Source: an uncultured Flavobacteriaceae bacterium
GTDB taxonomy: Bacteria; Bacteroidota; Bacteroidia; Flavobacteriales; Flavobacteriaceae
Reading direction: 5' to 3'
NCBI GenBank assembly: GCA_947500445.1
Contig: CANMSB010000008.1
Coordinates: forward strand, 86,715 to 150,714
Length of the DNA stretch: 64,000 nt
Positions within the stretch are counted from its first letter, which is position 1. Each line of letters starts with the position of its first letter. The position numbers and the translations under genes were made by a program. Below, piece after piece: positions 1 to 9,116 of this stretch. A model generated the notes under the pieces. The model was not told where the DNA came from. It saw only the letters and a list, made by a program, of their open reading frames with translations, and ran no database searches.

Positions 1-1356
1 ATAAACACCGGTGAGCGAACTTCCATCGCTTAGGGTGATACCGGTACTGGCAACAGTATTTAAAATGGCATTGACATCTACAAATGCCAAACCGAATTGA
101 TTGGCCAAGTTCTCTATGGTCGTGTTATAACTCGCAAGGGCCGTGGCCACCGCTGTCTGTTCTTCCGGGGTCAGTACCCAGTTGTCGGCCAAGGGAACGG
201 AAACACCATTAATGGAGGTCGGGTCGTTCGGGTCGGCCAATTCTCCTATGATTGTCTGGGATGTAAACACCAATAGGTCTTCTGCCGTCGCCTGTCGTAT
301 ATTGATTAAAGCGGGATTAAAACTGGTCAAATCGGTAAGGTCTTCATCGATAATGACCACTGCATTTCCTTCTCCCGGGGCAAAACTAATGGTGCGACGC
401 GCAAGTTCTTCGGCGGAAATTGCACCACCCTGTTGCAATGCTGTCAACCCTGCATTATAGGCACCATAACCGCTAGCACTATTTAGAAAGCCCGCTGTGG
501 CCTCATCCAAAGGTATTGGATTGTGCGGTACGGTGGTAAAAAACGGAATGGAGGTTACATCCGGTAAGTTGGACACTACGCCTTTGGCGCCATTCGCCGT
601 TAAGGCTCCCAAAAGATTGGTATAAATCATTTCGAACAATCCGGGATCGGTAATGTCGTTACTTCCATAGGTCGTCGCATCCGGATTTCCGGTTTGATCG
701 ACCCCTAAACCACCGCTGGTGGCATAACCTAGAATATCGTTGTTTCCGATCCATAAACTAAAAAAAGACGGGTTTTGCGCTACGGCATCTCCTAATATGG
801 TAGCGTTGGGTTCCGAGGCGAACCGTGCAAAATAAGGATTGGCGGCTCCTACAGGAACGCCCTGAACATTTCCATATCCCGGGGCTACAAGGTGAAAGCT
901 TTTGGCACCCGGTACACCCATATTATTGAAAGGCCCGCTTAAAACGTTTGAAATTTCGGTAGTGCCCGTTCCTTCGACCTGAACCGGTGCAGGGGAACCG
1001 GAGGCAAAAGATAGTATCAATCTGTTTCCGAGTATTTGGTTGCCGCCCAATGTAGCCCCTCCCAAATTATCGGCCATAAAAGGAATTTCAAAGGAACCGC
1101 CACCAACTTCGGCAAAGGCGGTCGCCAGCATGTTGGGATAAGAGGCCGTTTGGCCGTCTACAAAAAGCGCATTGTCCGAAAAACCTGCGGTGAGGGAGTT
1201 GCCCAAAGCTACATAGTTGGAAAAATCTGCGGAACCTGCAGAAAAATTTTCCGGTACGGGTTCCGGTGGGGTAGTGGTTGCAGGGGGAGTGTCGTCATCG
1301 CTACAGGATGTCAAAAGAAATCCAAAAAATGCGAACAACAAGAAGAGTTTTTTCAT
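1..1356 (-). CDS. SGNH/GDSL-type hydrolase lipoprotein (C-terminus outside window)
   Basis: The frame is open from an ATG at 1356 to the left edge, so 452 codons are visible and the C-terminus is missing. The first 18 residues are a lipoprotein signal (KK, hydrophobic stretch, LLTSC) with Cys18 as the probable lipidated residue, followed by a D/T/P-rich linker. Residues 50-59 read ALGNSLTAGF, the GDSL-type block I with Ser54 as probable nucleophile, and IGNNDILG further on is the block III GxND oxyanion motif. It is probably an envelope-anchored esterase or lipase; the substrate cannot be told. A Bacteroidota-type promoter lies just upstream. The catalytic His block lies outside the window. 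Confidence 0.85.
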   Translation of the reverse strand, partial: MKKLFLLFAFFGFLLTSCSDDDTPPATTTPPEPVPENFSAGSADFSNYVALGNSLTAGFSDNALFVDGQTASYPNMLATAFAEVGGGSFEIPFMADNLGGATLGGNQILGNRLILSFASGSPAPVQVEGTGTTEISNVLSGPFNNMGVPGAKSFHLVAPGYGNVQGVPVGAANPYFARFASEPNATILGDAVAQNPSFFSLWIGNNDILGYATSGGLGVDQTGNPDATTYGSNDITDPGLFEMIYTNLLGALTANGAKGVVSNLPDVTSIPFFTTVPHNPIPLDEATAGFLNSASGYGAYNAGLTALQQGGAISAEELARRTISFAPGEGNAVVIIDEDLTDLTSFNPALINIRQATAEDLLVFTSQTIIGELADPNDPTSINGVSVPLADNWVLTPEEQTAVATALASYNTTIENLANQFGLAFVDVNAILNTVASTGITLSDGSSLTGVY

Positions 1357-1396
1357 CTTTTAAATATTGATTAAACGAGTTAGTTTATGGTATTGT

Positions 1397-1427
1397 CAAA
1401 TTTAGGTAAAATTATCATACGCTCAAG
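1397..1427 (-). promoter_or_regulatory. Predicted promoter of the GDSL lipoprotein
   Basis: On the minus strand TAAATTTG (1397-1404) matches the Bacteroidota -7 consensus TAnnTTTG. A CTTG (3 of 4 to TTTG) lies 19 nt upstream. The start codon is about 40 nt downstream. Confidence 0.5.
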
Positions 1428-1441
1428 GATATGCCGTAAAA

Positions 1442-1457
1442 ATTATGCATGCATAAT
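1442..1457. promoter_or_regulatory. 16-bp perfect palindrome, possible operator
   Basis: ATTATGCATGCATAAT is a perfect palindrome between the esterase stop codon and the GDSL gene promoter, centred about 50 bp upstream of that promoter's -7 box. The position would suit an activator site; function is inferred from position only. Confidence 0.3.
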
Positions 1458-1474
1458 AAATACCCCTTTTAAAT

Positions 1475-2245
1475 TTAGGATTCTATAAAATGTTTGGTAA
1501 TGGTAAAATACGCGTCAGGGTTTTCGGCATGCAGCCAGTGGCCCGTTTCGGGAATTGTTTTTACCGTGGCCAACGGAAAATGGCGGACGATTTGGGGAGT
1601 ATCCTTCGTATCGATATATTCACTATTGCCACCCCTTATAAACAAGGTCGGACCTTCAAAAATATCGGTGTTTCCTATGTTTTCCCCAACTTCGTTCATT
1701 CGCTCGCCAAGTACGTCCAAATTGATGCGTAGGGCAAAGCGATCTTTTTCGGCCCGGTACAGGTTTTTCAAGAGAAACAAACGGATTCCGGGCTCCTCTA
1801 TCTGTTCGGCCAATGCCGTTTCCGCTTCTTTTCGGGAACCTATCGCAGCCAAATCCAACGCTTTTAAAGCCGAAAGGATGCTGTTGTGGTGTGGTGGGTA
1901 AAACTTTGGCGCAATATCGGCCACAATAAGTTTTTTGGTCATTTCAGGATGGTCGCAAGCGAACTGCATGGCCGTTTTACCCCCCATGGAGTGGCCCATA
2001 ATAATGGCTTTGGAAAGTCCTTTTTCCCTCATGTATCGGTAAAGGTCATCGGACAGAACGTCGTAATTAAAGGTATCGGAGTGAAAACTTCTTCCGTGGT
2101 TGCGTTGGTCCACCAAATGTACTTGTAGCCCATTTTCGGCATAGCGCCGGCCCAAGGTTTTCCAGTTGTCTGACATTCCTAAAAAACCATGCAAAATGAT
2201 CATCGGTTCTCCTTCTCCCAAAACAAGGGAATGTAACTGTTCCAT
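1475..2245 (-). CDS. Alpha/beta-fold hydrolase, YbfF-like esterase
   Basis: 256 aa, normal length for the YbfF/abhydrolase group. An N-terminal HGFLG (oxyanion region, residues 19-23), GHSMGG with nucleophile Ser86, and a C-terminal GHWLHAE carrying the catalytic His are all visible. No signal peptide, so cytoplasmic. The ATG overlaps the stop codon of pdxJ by one base (TAATG), so the two are translationally coupled in one transcript. Family members hydrolyse short acyl esters and acyl-CoA-type substrates; the physiological substrate here is unknown. Confidence 0.85.
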   Translation of the reverse strand: MEQLHSLVLGEGEPMIILHGFLGMSDNWKTLGRRYAENGLQVHLVDQRNHGRSFHSDTFNYDVLSDDLYRYMREKGLSKAIIMGHSMGGKTAMQFACDHPEMTKKLIVADIAPKFYPPHHNSILSALKALDLAAIGSRKEAETALAEQIEEPGIRLFLLKNLYRAEKDRFALRINLDVLGERMNEVGENIGNTDIFEGPTLFIRGGNSEYIDTKDTPQIVRHFPLATVKTIPETGHWLHAENPDAYFTITKHFIES

Positions 2246-2958
2246 TAGCCTAATTTGTTTAGATACATGTTGACGACATTTTCAAGCCCCATATATAATG
2301 CTTCGCACACCAGGGCGTGCCCAATGGATACCTCCAACAAATGGGGTACACTGGTCTTAAAGTTTTTGATGTTTGCCAGGCTCAGATCGTGCCCTGCATT
2401 TATGCCCAGTCCGTTCACGTGGGCAATTTTCGCAGCTTCGGCGAAAGGATCGGCCGCATTTTTGTTTCCAGCTTCGTAAGCTTTGGCGTAACTTTCGGTA
2501 TAGAGTTCTATCCTGTCCGTACCGACTTTTGCAGCACCCTCGATCATGGTCCGGTCGGGATCTACAAAAATGGAGGTGCGTATTCCGGCATTTTTAAAAG
2601 TGCCTATCACATCGGTAAGAAAATCGGCGTGGACCACCGTGTCCCATCCTGCATTAGAGGTAATGGCGTCTACCGCATCGGGGACCAGGGTCACCTGTTC
2701 GGGACGTACTTCCAGTACCAGATCGATAAATTTTTTGATCGGATTTCCTTCAATATTAAACTCGGTAGTCACCACTTTTTTTAGGTCCCTTGCATCTTGG
2801 TAGCGGATATGGCGTTCATCGGGTCTTGGATGGATGGTGATGCCCTGGGCCCCAAAATCCTCGATGTCCTGGGCTACTTTCACCACATTGGGTACGTTCC
2901 CCCCGCGTGCATTTCGTAACGTGGCAATTTTGTTGATGTTAACACTCAATTTCGTCAT
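2245..2958 (-). CDS. pdxJ: Pyridoxine 5'-phosphate synthase
   Basis: 237 aa starting [20 protein letters not shown], the canonical PdxJ N-terminus. It condenses 1-deoxyxylulose 5-phosphate with 3-amino-2-oxopropyl phosphate, the last ring-forming step of the DXP-dependent vitamin B6 pathway. The HPRPDERHI segment, the EGNP segment and the late GHDLSLAN and SIGHALV phosphate-binding motifs are present. The frame continues upstream to 3099, but a -7 box at 2987-2994 lies inside that extension, so ATG 2958 is the supported start. It is coupled to the downstream esterase. Confidence 0.95.
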   Translation of the reverse strand: MTKLSVNINKIATLRNARGGNVPNVVKVAQDIEDFGAQGITIHPRPDERHIRYQDARDLKKVVTTEFNIEGNPIKKFIDLVLEVRPEQVTLVPDAVDAITSNAGWDTVVHADFLTDVIGTFKNAGIRTSIFVDPDRTMIEGAAKVGTDRIELYTESYAKAYEAGNKNAADPFAEAAKIAHVNGLGINAGHDLSLANIKNFKTSVPHLLEVSIGHALVCEALYMGLENVVNMYLNKLG

Positions 2959-2986
2959 AGGATGCGCCGATAAAAGATTAGAAAAG

Positions 2987-2994
2987 CAAAAATA
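2987..2994 (-). promoter_or_regulatory. -7 element of pdxJ promoter
   Basis: TATTTTTG on the minus strand matches TAnnTTTG, 28 nt upstream of the chosen pdxJ ATG. No convincing TTTG was found at -33 (a TTGG is near). Confidence 0.5.
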
Positions 2995-3289
2995 CGAATT
3001 AGGGGCAAGCCTACCTTGGTCAAGGGCGTCCAAATAAGGTCGCCCTTTTGGTTGTACATTTTCAGTATAGGAAAATGGAAAACATTCCAAACTACCCACA
3101 TTTACGGAAGCTTTCTAGTGATAACTGTAAAAGTACGAGGTATCAATGCTCGATTTTTTAGCTTTTCCTTGATCTGGCCATACCGAAGTGGTCCGGGCCT
3201 TCCCCAAAAGTGGATTCATGGAGCTTTTCGGGAAGTACACATAATGCACGGTAGAATTTTTATTAGTATTTTGCGTTCTTATAAACGTT
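2995..3289. other. Divergent intergenic region pdxJ / CBS gene
   Basis: Spacer between two divergently transcribed genes. Apart from the pdxJ -7 box and an AT-rich stretch (about 3258-3289) that must hold the promoter of the CBS gene, I recognise nothing in it. Confidence 0.4.
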
Positions 3290-3946
3290 ATGCAGATCCA
3301 ATCCCATATCATATCCAACATTCCCGTTTTTCAAATTGACGACCCGTTGAAGGAGGTTATCGCGTTTTTTGGCGATAGTACCTATTCCCATGTATCGGTA
3401 GTAGAGAACGGGCAGTTTTTGGGTGTGCTCAACGAAAGTGACCTGGAGAATTTTGAAGCGGATAAAACAATCGAGGATTTCCGATACATTTTGGAAGGCT
3501 TTTTTGTGAGCAAGACCACTTCGTGGTTGGATGTGTTGGAGGCCTTTGCAAGAAACGAGGCCAATTTATTACCGGTAGTTTCCGAAAAGGGTACCGTGTT
3601 GGGGTATTATGATCTTACTGACGTCATCGGGGTGTTTATCGACACGCCTTTTTTTACCGAGCCGGGCGGTATTATTGTGGTCGCCACGGGAATAAAGGAC
3701 TATTCGTTCAGTGAGCTCGCCCAGATTGTGGAAAGCAACAACACCCGTTTGATCGGCGGTTTCATTACCGATCTCAGAAACGATGTGGTACAGGTAACGT
3801 TAAAGGTAGGGACTTCCAATTTGAACGAGATTATACAGACTTTACGTCGGTACAATTACAATATTCTTTTTGGTAATGATGACGACCAATTCCTTGAAGA
3901 TTTGAAGCAGCGTTCCGATTATTTGGACAAATACCTAAATGTATAG
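3290..3946 (+). CDS. CBS domain protein with C-terminal ACT-like region
   Basis: 218 aa. Residues 1 to about 120 contain two CBS-type halves: IPVFQIDDPLKEVIAFFGDSTYSHVSVV with a following LGVLNESDL, then TSWLDVLEAFARNEANLLPVV with LGYYDLTDV. From about 125 a segment with PGGIIVVATGIKDYSFSELAQIVE resembles an ACT-type ligand-binding fold. It probably binds a nucleotide and acts as a regulatory module with no enzyme domain. It sits 2 nt upstream of nadK, an arrangement I recall from other flavobacteria, which may point to NAD(P) or adenylate sensing; that link is inference. Confidence 0.8.
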   Translation: MQIQSHIISNIPVFQIDDPLKEVIAFFGDSTYSHVSVVENGQFLGVLNESDLENFEADKTIEDFRYILEGFFVSKTTSWLDVLEAFARNEANLLPVVSEKGTVLGYYDLTDVIGVFIDTPFFTEPGGIIVVATGIKDYSFSELAQIVESNNTRLIGGFITDLRNDVVQVTLKVGTSNLNEIIQTLRRYNYNILFGNDDDQFLEDLKQRSDYLDKYLNV

Positions 3947-3948
3947 CA

Positions 3949-4830
3949 ATGAAGGTCGCCATATTCGGTCAAACCTATCAAGAAAGTATCATTGATTATG
4001 TTGCGGAACTGCTGGAAGAAATCAAGAAAATTTCGGGGCAGATCCGTATCGAGACCGCCTTTGCAGAATTTTTGAGCACCGCTATACCTACAGCGGACTA
4101 TGGCCGATTTTCCTTAAAAAGTGGATTGGATTCCAGCGTTGATCTTTTTGTAAGTTTTGGTGGCGATGGAACCATGCTGCGGGCAGCGACCTATGTTCGT
4201 GATCTGGGCATACCTTTGGTGGGGGTGAATACGGGACGCCTTGGATTTCTTTCCACCTTCCAAAAAGAGGATGTGCGTAAAGTGATCCAAGAATTTAAGG
4301 CGGGCGCGTATCGTGAAGAGGAACGCAGTTTGGTGGAGGTGGTATCCGACACTCCGATACCGGAATTCGAATCCATGCACTTTGCCCTAAATGAAATAAC
4401 GGTGAGCCGTAAGGACACCACCTCTATGATCAGCGTAGAGACCTATTTGAACGATGAGTACCTCACCTCGTATTGGGCAGATGGCCTTATCATTGCCACC
4501 CCTACGGGGTCTACGGGCTATTCCTTAAGTTGTGGCGGGCCAGTGATCGTTCCCTCTGCAAAGTCGTTGGTGCTTACGCCTATAGCGCCCCATAATCTCA
4601 ATGCCAGGCCCTTGGTCGTTTCCGACGATACCGTGATCCGTTTAAAAGTTTCCGGAAGGGAAGAAAATCATCTGGTCTCCTTGGATTCCCGTATCGCTTC
4701 TTTGGAAAATGGCAGGGAAATTATCGTACGAAAAGCCCCGTTTTCCGTAATTATGATCGAATATACCTCTGAGAGCTTTCTCAAAACACTTCGCAATAAA
4801 CTGTTATGGGGCGAAGACCGTCGGAATTGA
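3949..4830 (+). CDS. nadK: NAD kinase
   Basis: 293 aa, typical length. It phosphorylates NAD at the 2' position to make NADP, using ATP and a divalent metal, in the cytoplasm. The GGDGTML motif (residues 71-77), the downstream NTGRLGFL and the TPTGSTGYSLSCGGP signature are all intact. It begins 2 nt after the CBS-protein stop codon and is clearly in the same transcript. No frameshift or missing catalytic residue is seen. Confidence 0.96.
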   Translation: MKVAIFGQTYQESIIDYVAELLEEIKKISGQIRIETAFAEFLSTAIPTADYGRFSLKSGLDSSVDLFVSFGGDGTMLRAATYVRDLGIPLVGVNTGRLGFLSTFQKEDVRKVIQEFKAGAYREEERSLVEVVSDTPIPEFESMHFALNEITVSRKDTTSMISVETYLNDEYLTSYWADGLIIATPTGSTGYSLSCGGPVIVPSAKSLVLTPIAPHNLNARPLVVSDDTVIRLKVSGREENHLVSLDSRIASLENGREIIVRKAPFSVIMIEYTSESFLKTLRNKLLWGEDRRN

Positions 4831-4946
4831 CCCCATTAAAAACAATAAATAGAGGTAATCACTGTTTATCAAGATAGAATAGTATCGATTGTCGCTTTTA
4901 TGATACCCTTACGGACAATCCTTTTATTTGAAAACGTATTAACGCA

Positions 4947-5645
4947 ATGAAAAGATTCTTATACTGCATCATCGCTTTTATGACCGTTCAGGCCAGTGCT
5001 CAAACGTACGAGATAGGGCTATTTGCGGGAGGGGCAAATAACATAGGGGATGTCGGGCGTACCAACTATATATTGCCTTCCGATATTGCGTTGGGCGGTG
5101 TTTTTAAGTGGAACAAGAGCAAACGCTATGCATGGCGGGCCAGTATGCTATATGGGAAATTTACGGCGGACGATACCAAATCGGATATTCCCGCACGGCA
5201 GCAGCGCGGTTTCGTGGCCGATAATTCCATTTTAGAGGCTTCGGTCGGACTGGAGTTTAATTTTGTGGACTACAACTTACATAAGTTGGGACCGGCTTTC
5301 ACGCCATACCTATATACAGGGCTCACCTATTTTAGGTATGACTATAATTATTTTGATCTGGGCCAGTTCCAAAACGCGAACCAAAAAGACGGTTCCTTTG
5401 CCATTCCAATGACCGTTGGTGCAAAAATGCGGATCAACCAATTTCTTATCTTAGGCGCCGAAATCGGTGCAAGATATACCTTCACCGATAACTTGGATGG
5501 TAGCAATCCCGAGAAATTGACCGTAGCACAACAGTTCGACACCGTAATATTCGGTAACATTAATAGCGATGATTGGTACGTATTTTCAGGATTTACCTTA
5601 ACTTACACCTTCGGTAGAAAGCCGTGTATGGATTGTTTCGAGTAA
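4947..5645 (+). CDS. DUF6089-like outer-membrane beta-barrel protein
   Basis: 232 aa with an N-terminal signal peptide ending near ASAQ (residue about 19). The rest alternates hydrophobic and polar residues with many aromatics and glycine-rich turns, and ends in a TLTYTFG strand, as in small Bacteroidota barrels. The start YEIGLFAGGANNIGDVG matches what I remember of DUF6089 proteins, which commonly precede uppS-bamA in flavobacteria. It lies 7 nt upstream of uppS. Two cysteines near the C-terminus (CMDC) are notable. The molecular role is unknown. Confidence 0.75.
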   Translation: MKRFLYCIIAFMTVQASAQTYEIGLFAGGANNIGDVGRTNYILPSDIALGGVFKWNKSKRYAWRASMLYGKFTADDTKSDIPARQQRGFVADNSILEASVGLEFNFVDYNLHKLGPAFTPYLYTGLTYFRYDYNYFDLGQFQNANQKDGSFAIPMTVGAKMRINQFLILGAEIGARYTFTDNLDGSNPEKLTVAQQFDTVIFGNINSDDWYVFSGFTLTYTFGRKPCMDCFE

Positions 5646-5652
5646 TTGCCCT

Positions 5653-6393
5653 ATGAATACCATTGAAGATATTTCATCCCACAATTTACCGCAGCACATC
5701 GCAATTATAATGGATGGTAATGGCCGGTGGGCCAAACAGAAGGGAAGGCTTCGCGTATTTGGTCATGAAAACGGGGTTGCCACCGTACGTAGGACCGTAG
5801 AGGACTGTGTCAAGATAGGCATATCCTATCTTACCTTATATACTTTTTCAACAGAAAATTGGAAACGCCCCAAACTGGAGGTCGACACGCTAATGCGACT
5901 GCTCGTTTCATCCTTAAAAAAGGAATTGGCAACGTTTCAGGAAAACAATGTAAAACTTAATACTATTGGCGACATTTCCTCTTTGCCAAAAAGGGCCAAC
6001 AAAGAACTTTTGGAGGTCATGGAAAAAACAAAGGACAACGACGGGATGACCCTAACTTTGGCCCTTAGCTACGGCGCTAGGGAAGAGCTTAAAAACGCCG
6101 TTAAAACCATCGCTTCCAAAGTTAAAAATAATATAATTTCTCCCGAAAATATTGATGAAACCATTATTAATACTCATCTTTACACGCATGATTTGCCAGA
6201 TGTAGACCTGCTGATACGAACCAGCGGGGAACATCGGATCAGTAATTTTTTACTTTGGCAGATAGCATACGCGGAATTATATTTTATTGACGTATTTTGG
6301 CCCGATTTTAGTGAGCATCATTTGGTAGGTGCAATAAAAAATTACCAAAATAGAGAACGAAGATTTGGAAAAACTAGCGAACAACTCATCTAA
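5653..6393 (+). CDS. uppS: Isoprenyl transferase (undecaprenyl diphosphate synthase)
   Basis: 246 aa cis-prenyltransferase that extends farnesyl-PP with isopentenyl-PP to make the C55 lipid carrier for cell-wall and O-antigen synthesis. IAIIMDGNGRWAK with catalytic Asp21, TLYTFSTENWKRP, and the C-terminal DLLIRTSGEHRISNFLLWQIAYAELYF block with the isopentenyl-PP-binding Arg residues are present. Flavobacterial proteins often read SGE(H/Q)RISNFLLWQ, as here. The last 29 bases overlap the start of bamA. Confidence 0.95.
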   Translation: MNTIEDISSHNLPQHIAIIMDGNGRWAKQKGRLRVFGHENGVATVRRTVEDCVKIGISYLTLYTFSTENWKRPKLEVDTLMRLLVSSLKKELATFQENNVKLNTIGDISSLPKRANKELLEVMEKTKDNDGMTLTLALSYGAREELKNAVKTIASKVKNNIISPENIDETIINTHLYTHDLPDVDLLIRTSGEHRISNFLLWQIAYAELYFIDVFWPDFSEHHLVGAIKNYQNRERRFGKTSEQLI

Positions 6394-9016
6394 CGGTGCG
6401 AAAAGATTCTCGCCGCTACAACTCACATTAACCTTTCTACTCCTCTTTAACTCCCTTCTTATCCTTGCACAGGATGGCTATCAAGACGGGAAAAAATACA
6501 TTCTTGGTGGTTTGGAGGTCACAGGGCTCCAAAGCTATAACGAACAAACCGTAAAAACGTATACCGGCCTTCGCGTGGGCCAACCAATAACCATACCCGG
6601 GGAAAAGATCAGTGAGGTGATCAACAAACTTTGGGGGCTCGAACTGTTTACCGATATCAGTTTCTACATCAATAACATTGAAGGTGAAAAGGTGTTTCTT
6701 GAACTTAATATTAAGGAAAGACCAACGCTGACCGATGTTACGGTTTATGGGGTCAAGAAAAGGAAGATTCAGGATATTTTAGACGATACCGATTTAAAAA
6801 AGGGAAAGAAAATTACCGAAAGCCTTATCTCCAACACCAAAAATTTCCTAGAGAACAAATATAAAAAGCAAGGATACCTAAATGCAAAAGCTACCATTGC
6901 TACGGCAAAGGATACCTCGGAGACCAATGCCGAAACCATGGTCATCAATATCAAAAAAGGGGACAAGGTAAAGATCAGGAACTTTATTTTGGACGGGAAC
7001 AAGCAGCTCAAAAAGAGAAAGCTGCTTTCCGCCATGAAAAAAACCAAGGAAAAACGCTTTGGTCGTTTTTGGAAGAAGTCCAAGTATATCGAGGACGAAT
7101 ATGAAAACGATTTGGATCTTTTTATAGACAAGTATGCCGAGAACGGTTTTCGCGACGCGCGGATCATTTCCGATTCCATTATAAAGGTCAACGAGAATAA
7201 TATCGATATTTTACTCAAGCTCGAAGAGGGGAACAAATATTATTTCGGGGACATCGATTTTGTCGGTAATACCGTTTACGGGGACCGACAGCTACAACGT
7301 GTCCTAGGTATCAAAAAGGGCGATGTTTACAATGGGGTCGCCCTGAGGGAACGCATACAGGACGACAGTAAGCCCGATGCCCAGGATATCATTAGCCTAT
7401 ACCAGAACTATGGCTATCTTTTTTCCAGTATCAATCCGGTAGAAATTTCGGCCCAAAACGATACCATCAATTTTGAAATACGGATCATTGAGGGGAAAGA
7501 GACCTTTCTGGACCATGTTACCGTAAACGGAAACGACCGTACCAATGATCATGTTATCTTTCGCGAACTGCGCACCCGACCAGGACAAAAATATAGCAAG
7601 GCCGATATCATTCGTACCATACGCGAGCTACAACAACTCGGCTTTTTTGATGCGGAACAGATTCAGCCCGATATCGAAAATCCCGATCCCAATGCCGGTA
7701 CGGTAGACGTAAACTATAATCTAGTGGAGTCGGGTTCCAGCCAGATCGAACTCCAAGGTGGTTACGGTGGCGGTGGTTTTATCGGTACGCTCGGACTATC
7801 GTTCAACAACTTTTCCATTGGTAATATTTTCAATAAGGAAGAATACAAGCCGGTTCCCATGGGAGACGGGCAAACCTTTGCTTTGCGTTTGCAGGCCAGT
7901 AGGACCTTTAGGGTATACAGCCTTAATTTTGCGGAACCCTGGTTGGGGGGAAGAAAACCGGTTCGGTTCAACCTTAGTTTTTCAAGAACGCAACAGTTTG
8001 GTGTAACCCGCGACAGTAGGGGGCGTTTCCAACCTAACAAGGACCAACAGTTCTCCATTACGGGGGTTTCTGCCGGTTTGGCGAAAAGGGTACAATGGCC
8101 GGACGACTTTTTTACGGTCTCCCACTCGCTAGGATATCAGTTGTACAATTTTAAGGACTACGATCTTGGGCTGTTCAATTTCGGCGACGGTTCGGTGAAC
8201 TCCTTTACCTATACCTTGGGTATTTCCAGAAATGCCATTGCAGGGGGACGTATTTATCCTAGGGGAGGTTCAAACTTTGAAATTACCGCTAAGCTCACCC
8301 CGCCCTATTCGCTTTTTAGCAACAAGGATTTTAAGGAGATACGGGAGCAGAGCGACGACTTGCTCGAACAACTCAGTCCTTTGGACTTGAACGACCCTTT
8401 GCGTGCAGAACTCGGCGATCAGCGCGAAGTGCTGGAAGAGCAACGTTTCAAATGGTTGGAGTACTATAAAATAAAGTTTAAGGGCGACTGGTTTACCACC
8501 CTGGCCGGTAGTGCCGATCATTCCCTAGTGCTTCGCGCCAATGCGGAACTCGGTTTTCTGGGGAGTTACAATACCAATATCGGTAATGTTCCCTTTGAGC
8601 GTTTCTTTGTAGGAGGTACGGGGCTTGGTAACTTTACTCTCGATGGTAGGGATATCGTACAGCTTCGGGGCTATGACGAGCAGACGCTCACTCCGCTGAA
8701 CCCTTTGACGGGAAGGTCCGAAGGGGGCGTAGTCTTCAATAAATATTCCCTGGAATTACGGTACCCACTTACTTTAAAGCCGTCTGCTTCTATTTACGGA
8801 CTTACTTTTTTAGAAGGAGGAAACGCCTTCAACAATTTTCAGGACTTTAATCCGTTTGAAATACGACGATCGGCCGGAGTGGGGCTGCGCATATTTATGC
8901 CGGCGTTTGGACTTTTGGGAATTGATTTTGGATACGGATTTGATTCCGATTATGTTAATCCCAATGGAGGACCGAGCGGTTGGCAAACACACTTCATTAT
9001 TGGCCAACAATTTTAA
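6365..9016 (+). CDS. bamA: Outer membrane protein assembly factor BamA
   Basis: 883 aa, the size of Bacteroidota BamA. A hydrophobic signal at residues 20-36 (TLTFLLLFNSLLILAQ) precedes several POTRA domains (about residues 40-470; GYLNAKA and GYLFSSINP segments) and a C-terminal 16-strand barrel. QLRGYD near residue 775 is the conserved L6 RGF/Y motif and the protein ends in Phe. It inserts beta-barrel proteins in the outer membrane. No ATG is available near the N-terminus: the start is TTG at 6365, inside uppS, giving a 29-nt overlap. The OmpH chaperones follow directly. Confidence 0.93.
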   Translation: MEKLANNSSNGAKRFSPLQLTLTFLLLFNSLLILAQDGYQDGKKYILGGLEVTGLQSYNEQTVKTYTGLRVGQPITIPGEKISEVINKLWGLELFTDISFYINNIEGEKVFLELNIKERPTLTDVTVYGVKKRKIQDILDDTDLKKGKKITESLISNTKNFLENKYKKQGYLNAKATIATAKDTSETNAETMVINIKKGDKVKIRNFILDGNKQLKKRKLLSAMKKTKEKRFGRFWKKSKYIEDEYENDLDLFIDKYAENGFRDARIISDSIIKVNENNIDILLKLEEGNKYYFGDIDFVGNTVYGDRQLQRVLGIKKGDVYNGVALRERIQDDSKPDAQDIISLYQNYGYLFSSINPVEISAQNDTINFEIRIIEGKETFLDHVTVNGNDRTNDHVIFRELRTRPGQKYSKADIIRTIRELQQLGFFDAEQIQPDIENPDPNAGTVDVNYNLVESGSSQIELQGGYGGGGFIGTLGLSFNNFSIGNIFNKEEYKPVPMGDGQTFALRLQASRTFRVYSLNFAEPWLGGRKPVRFNLSFSRTQQFGVTRDSRGRFQPNKDQQFSITGVSAGLAKRVQWPDDFFTVSHSLGYQLYNFKDYDLGLFNFGDGSVNSFTYTLGISRNAIAGGRIYPRGGSNFEITAKLTPPYSLFSNKDFKEIREQSDDLLEQLSPLDLNDPLRAELGDQREVLEEQRFKWLEYYKIKFKGDWFTTLAGSADHSLVLRANAELGFLGSYNTNIGNVPFERFFVGGTGLGNFTLDGRDIVQLRGYDEQTLTPLNPLTGRSEGGVVFNKYSLELRYPLTLKPSASIYGLTFLEGGNAFNNFQDFNPFEIRRSAGVGLRIFMPAFGLLGIDFGYGFDSDYVNPNGGPSGWQTHFIIGQQF

Positions 9017-9073
9017 AAACAAAAAATTGGATCGCTTTATCAAGTGCTAACTGTTTCATTTTAAAATATTTGG

Positions 9074-9081
9074 TATTTTTG
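9074..9081 (+). promoter_or_regulatory. -7 element upstream of first OmpH gene
   Basis: TATTTTTG matches the Bacteroidota -7 consensus. Transcription from here would begin near 9088, which favours the OmpH start at 9117 over an in-frame upstream start at 9096. Confidence 0.45.
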
Positions 9082-9116
9082 GCACGATATTTTCTATGGT
9101 ATTAAATGAAATTCAA

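Noticed and set aside
2959..3099. N-terminal extension of pdxJ
   Set aside because: A -7 box lies within it and PdxJ proteins begin at MTKLSVN-type sequence.
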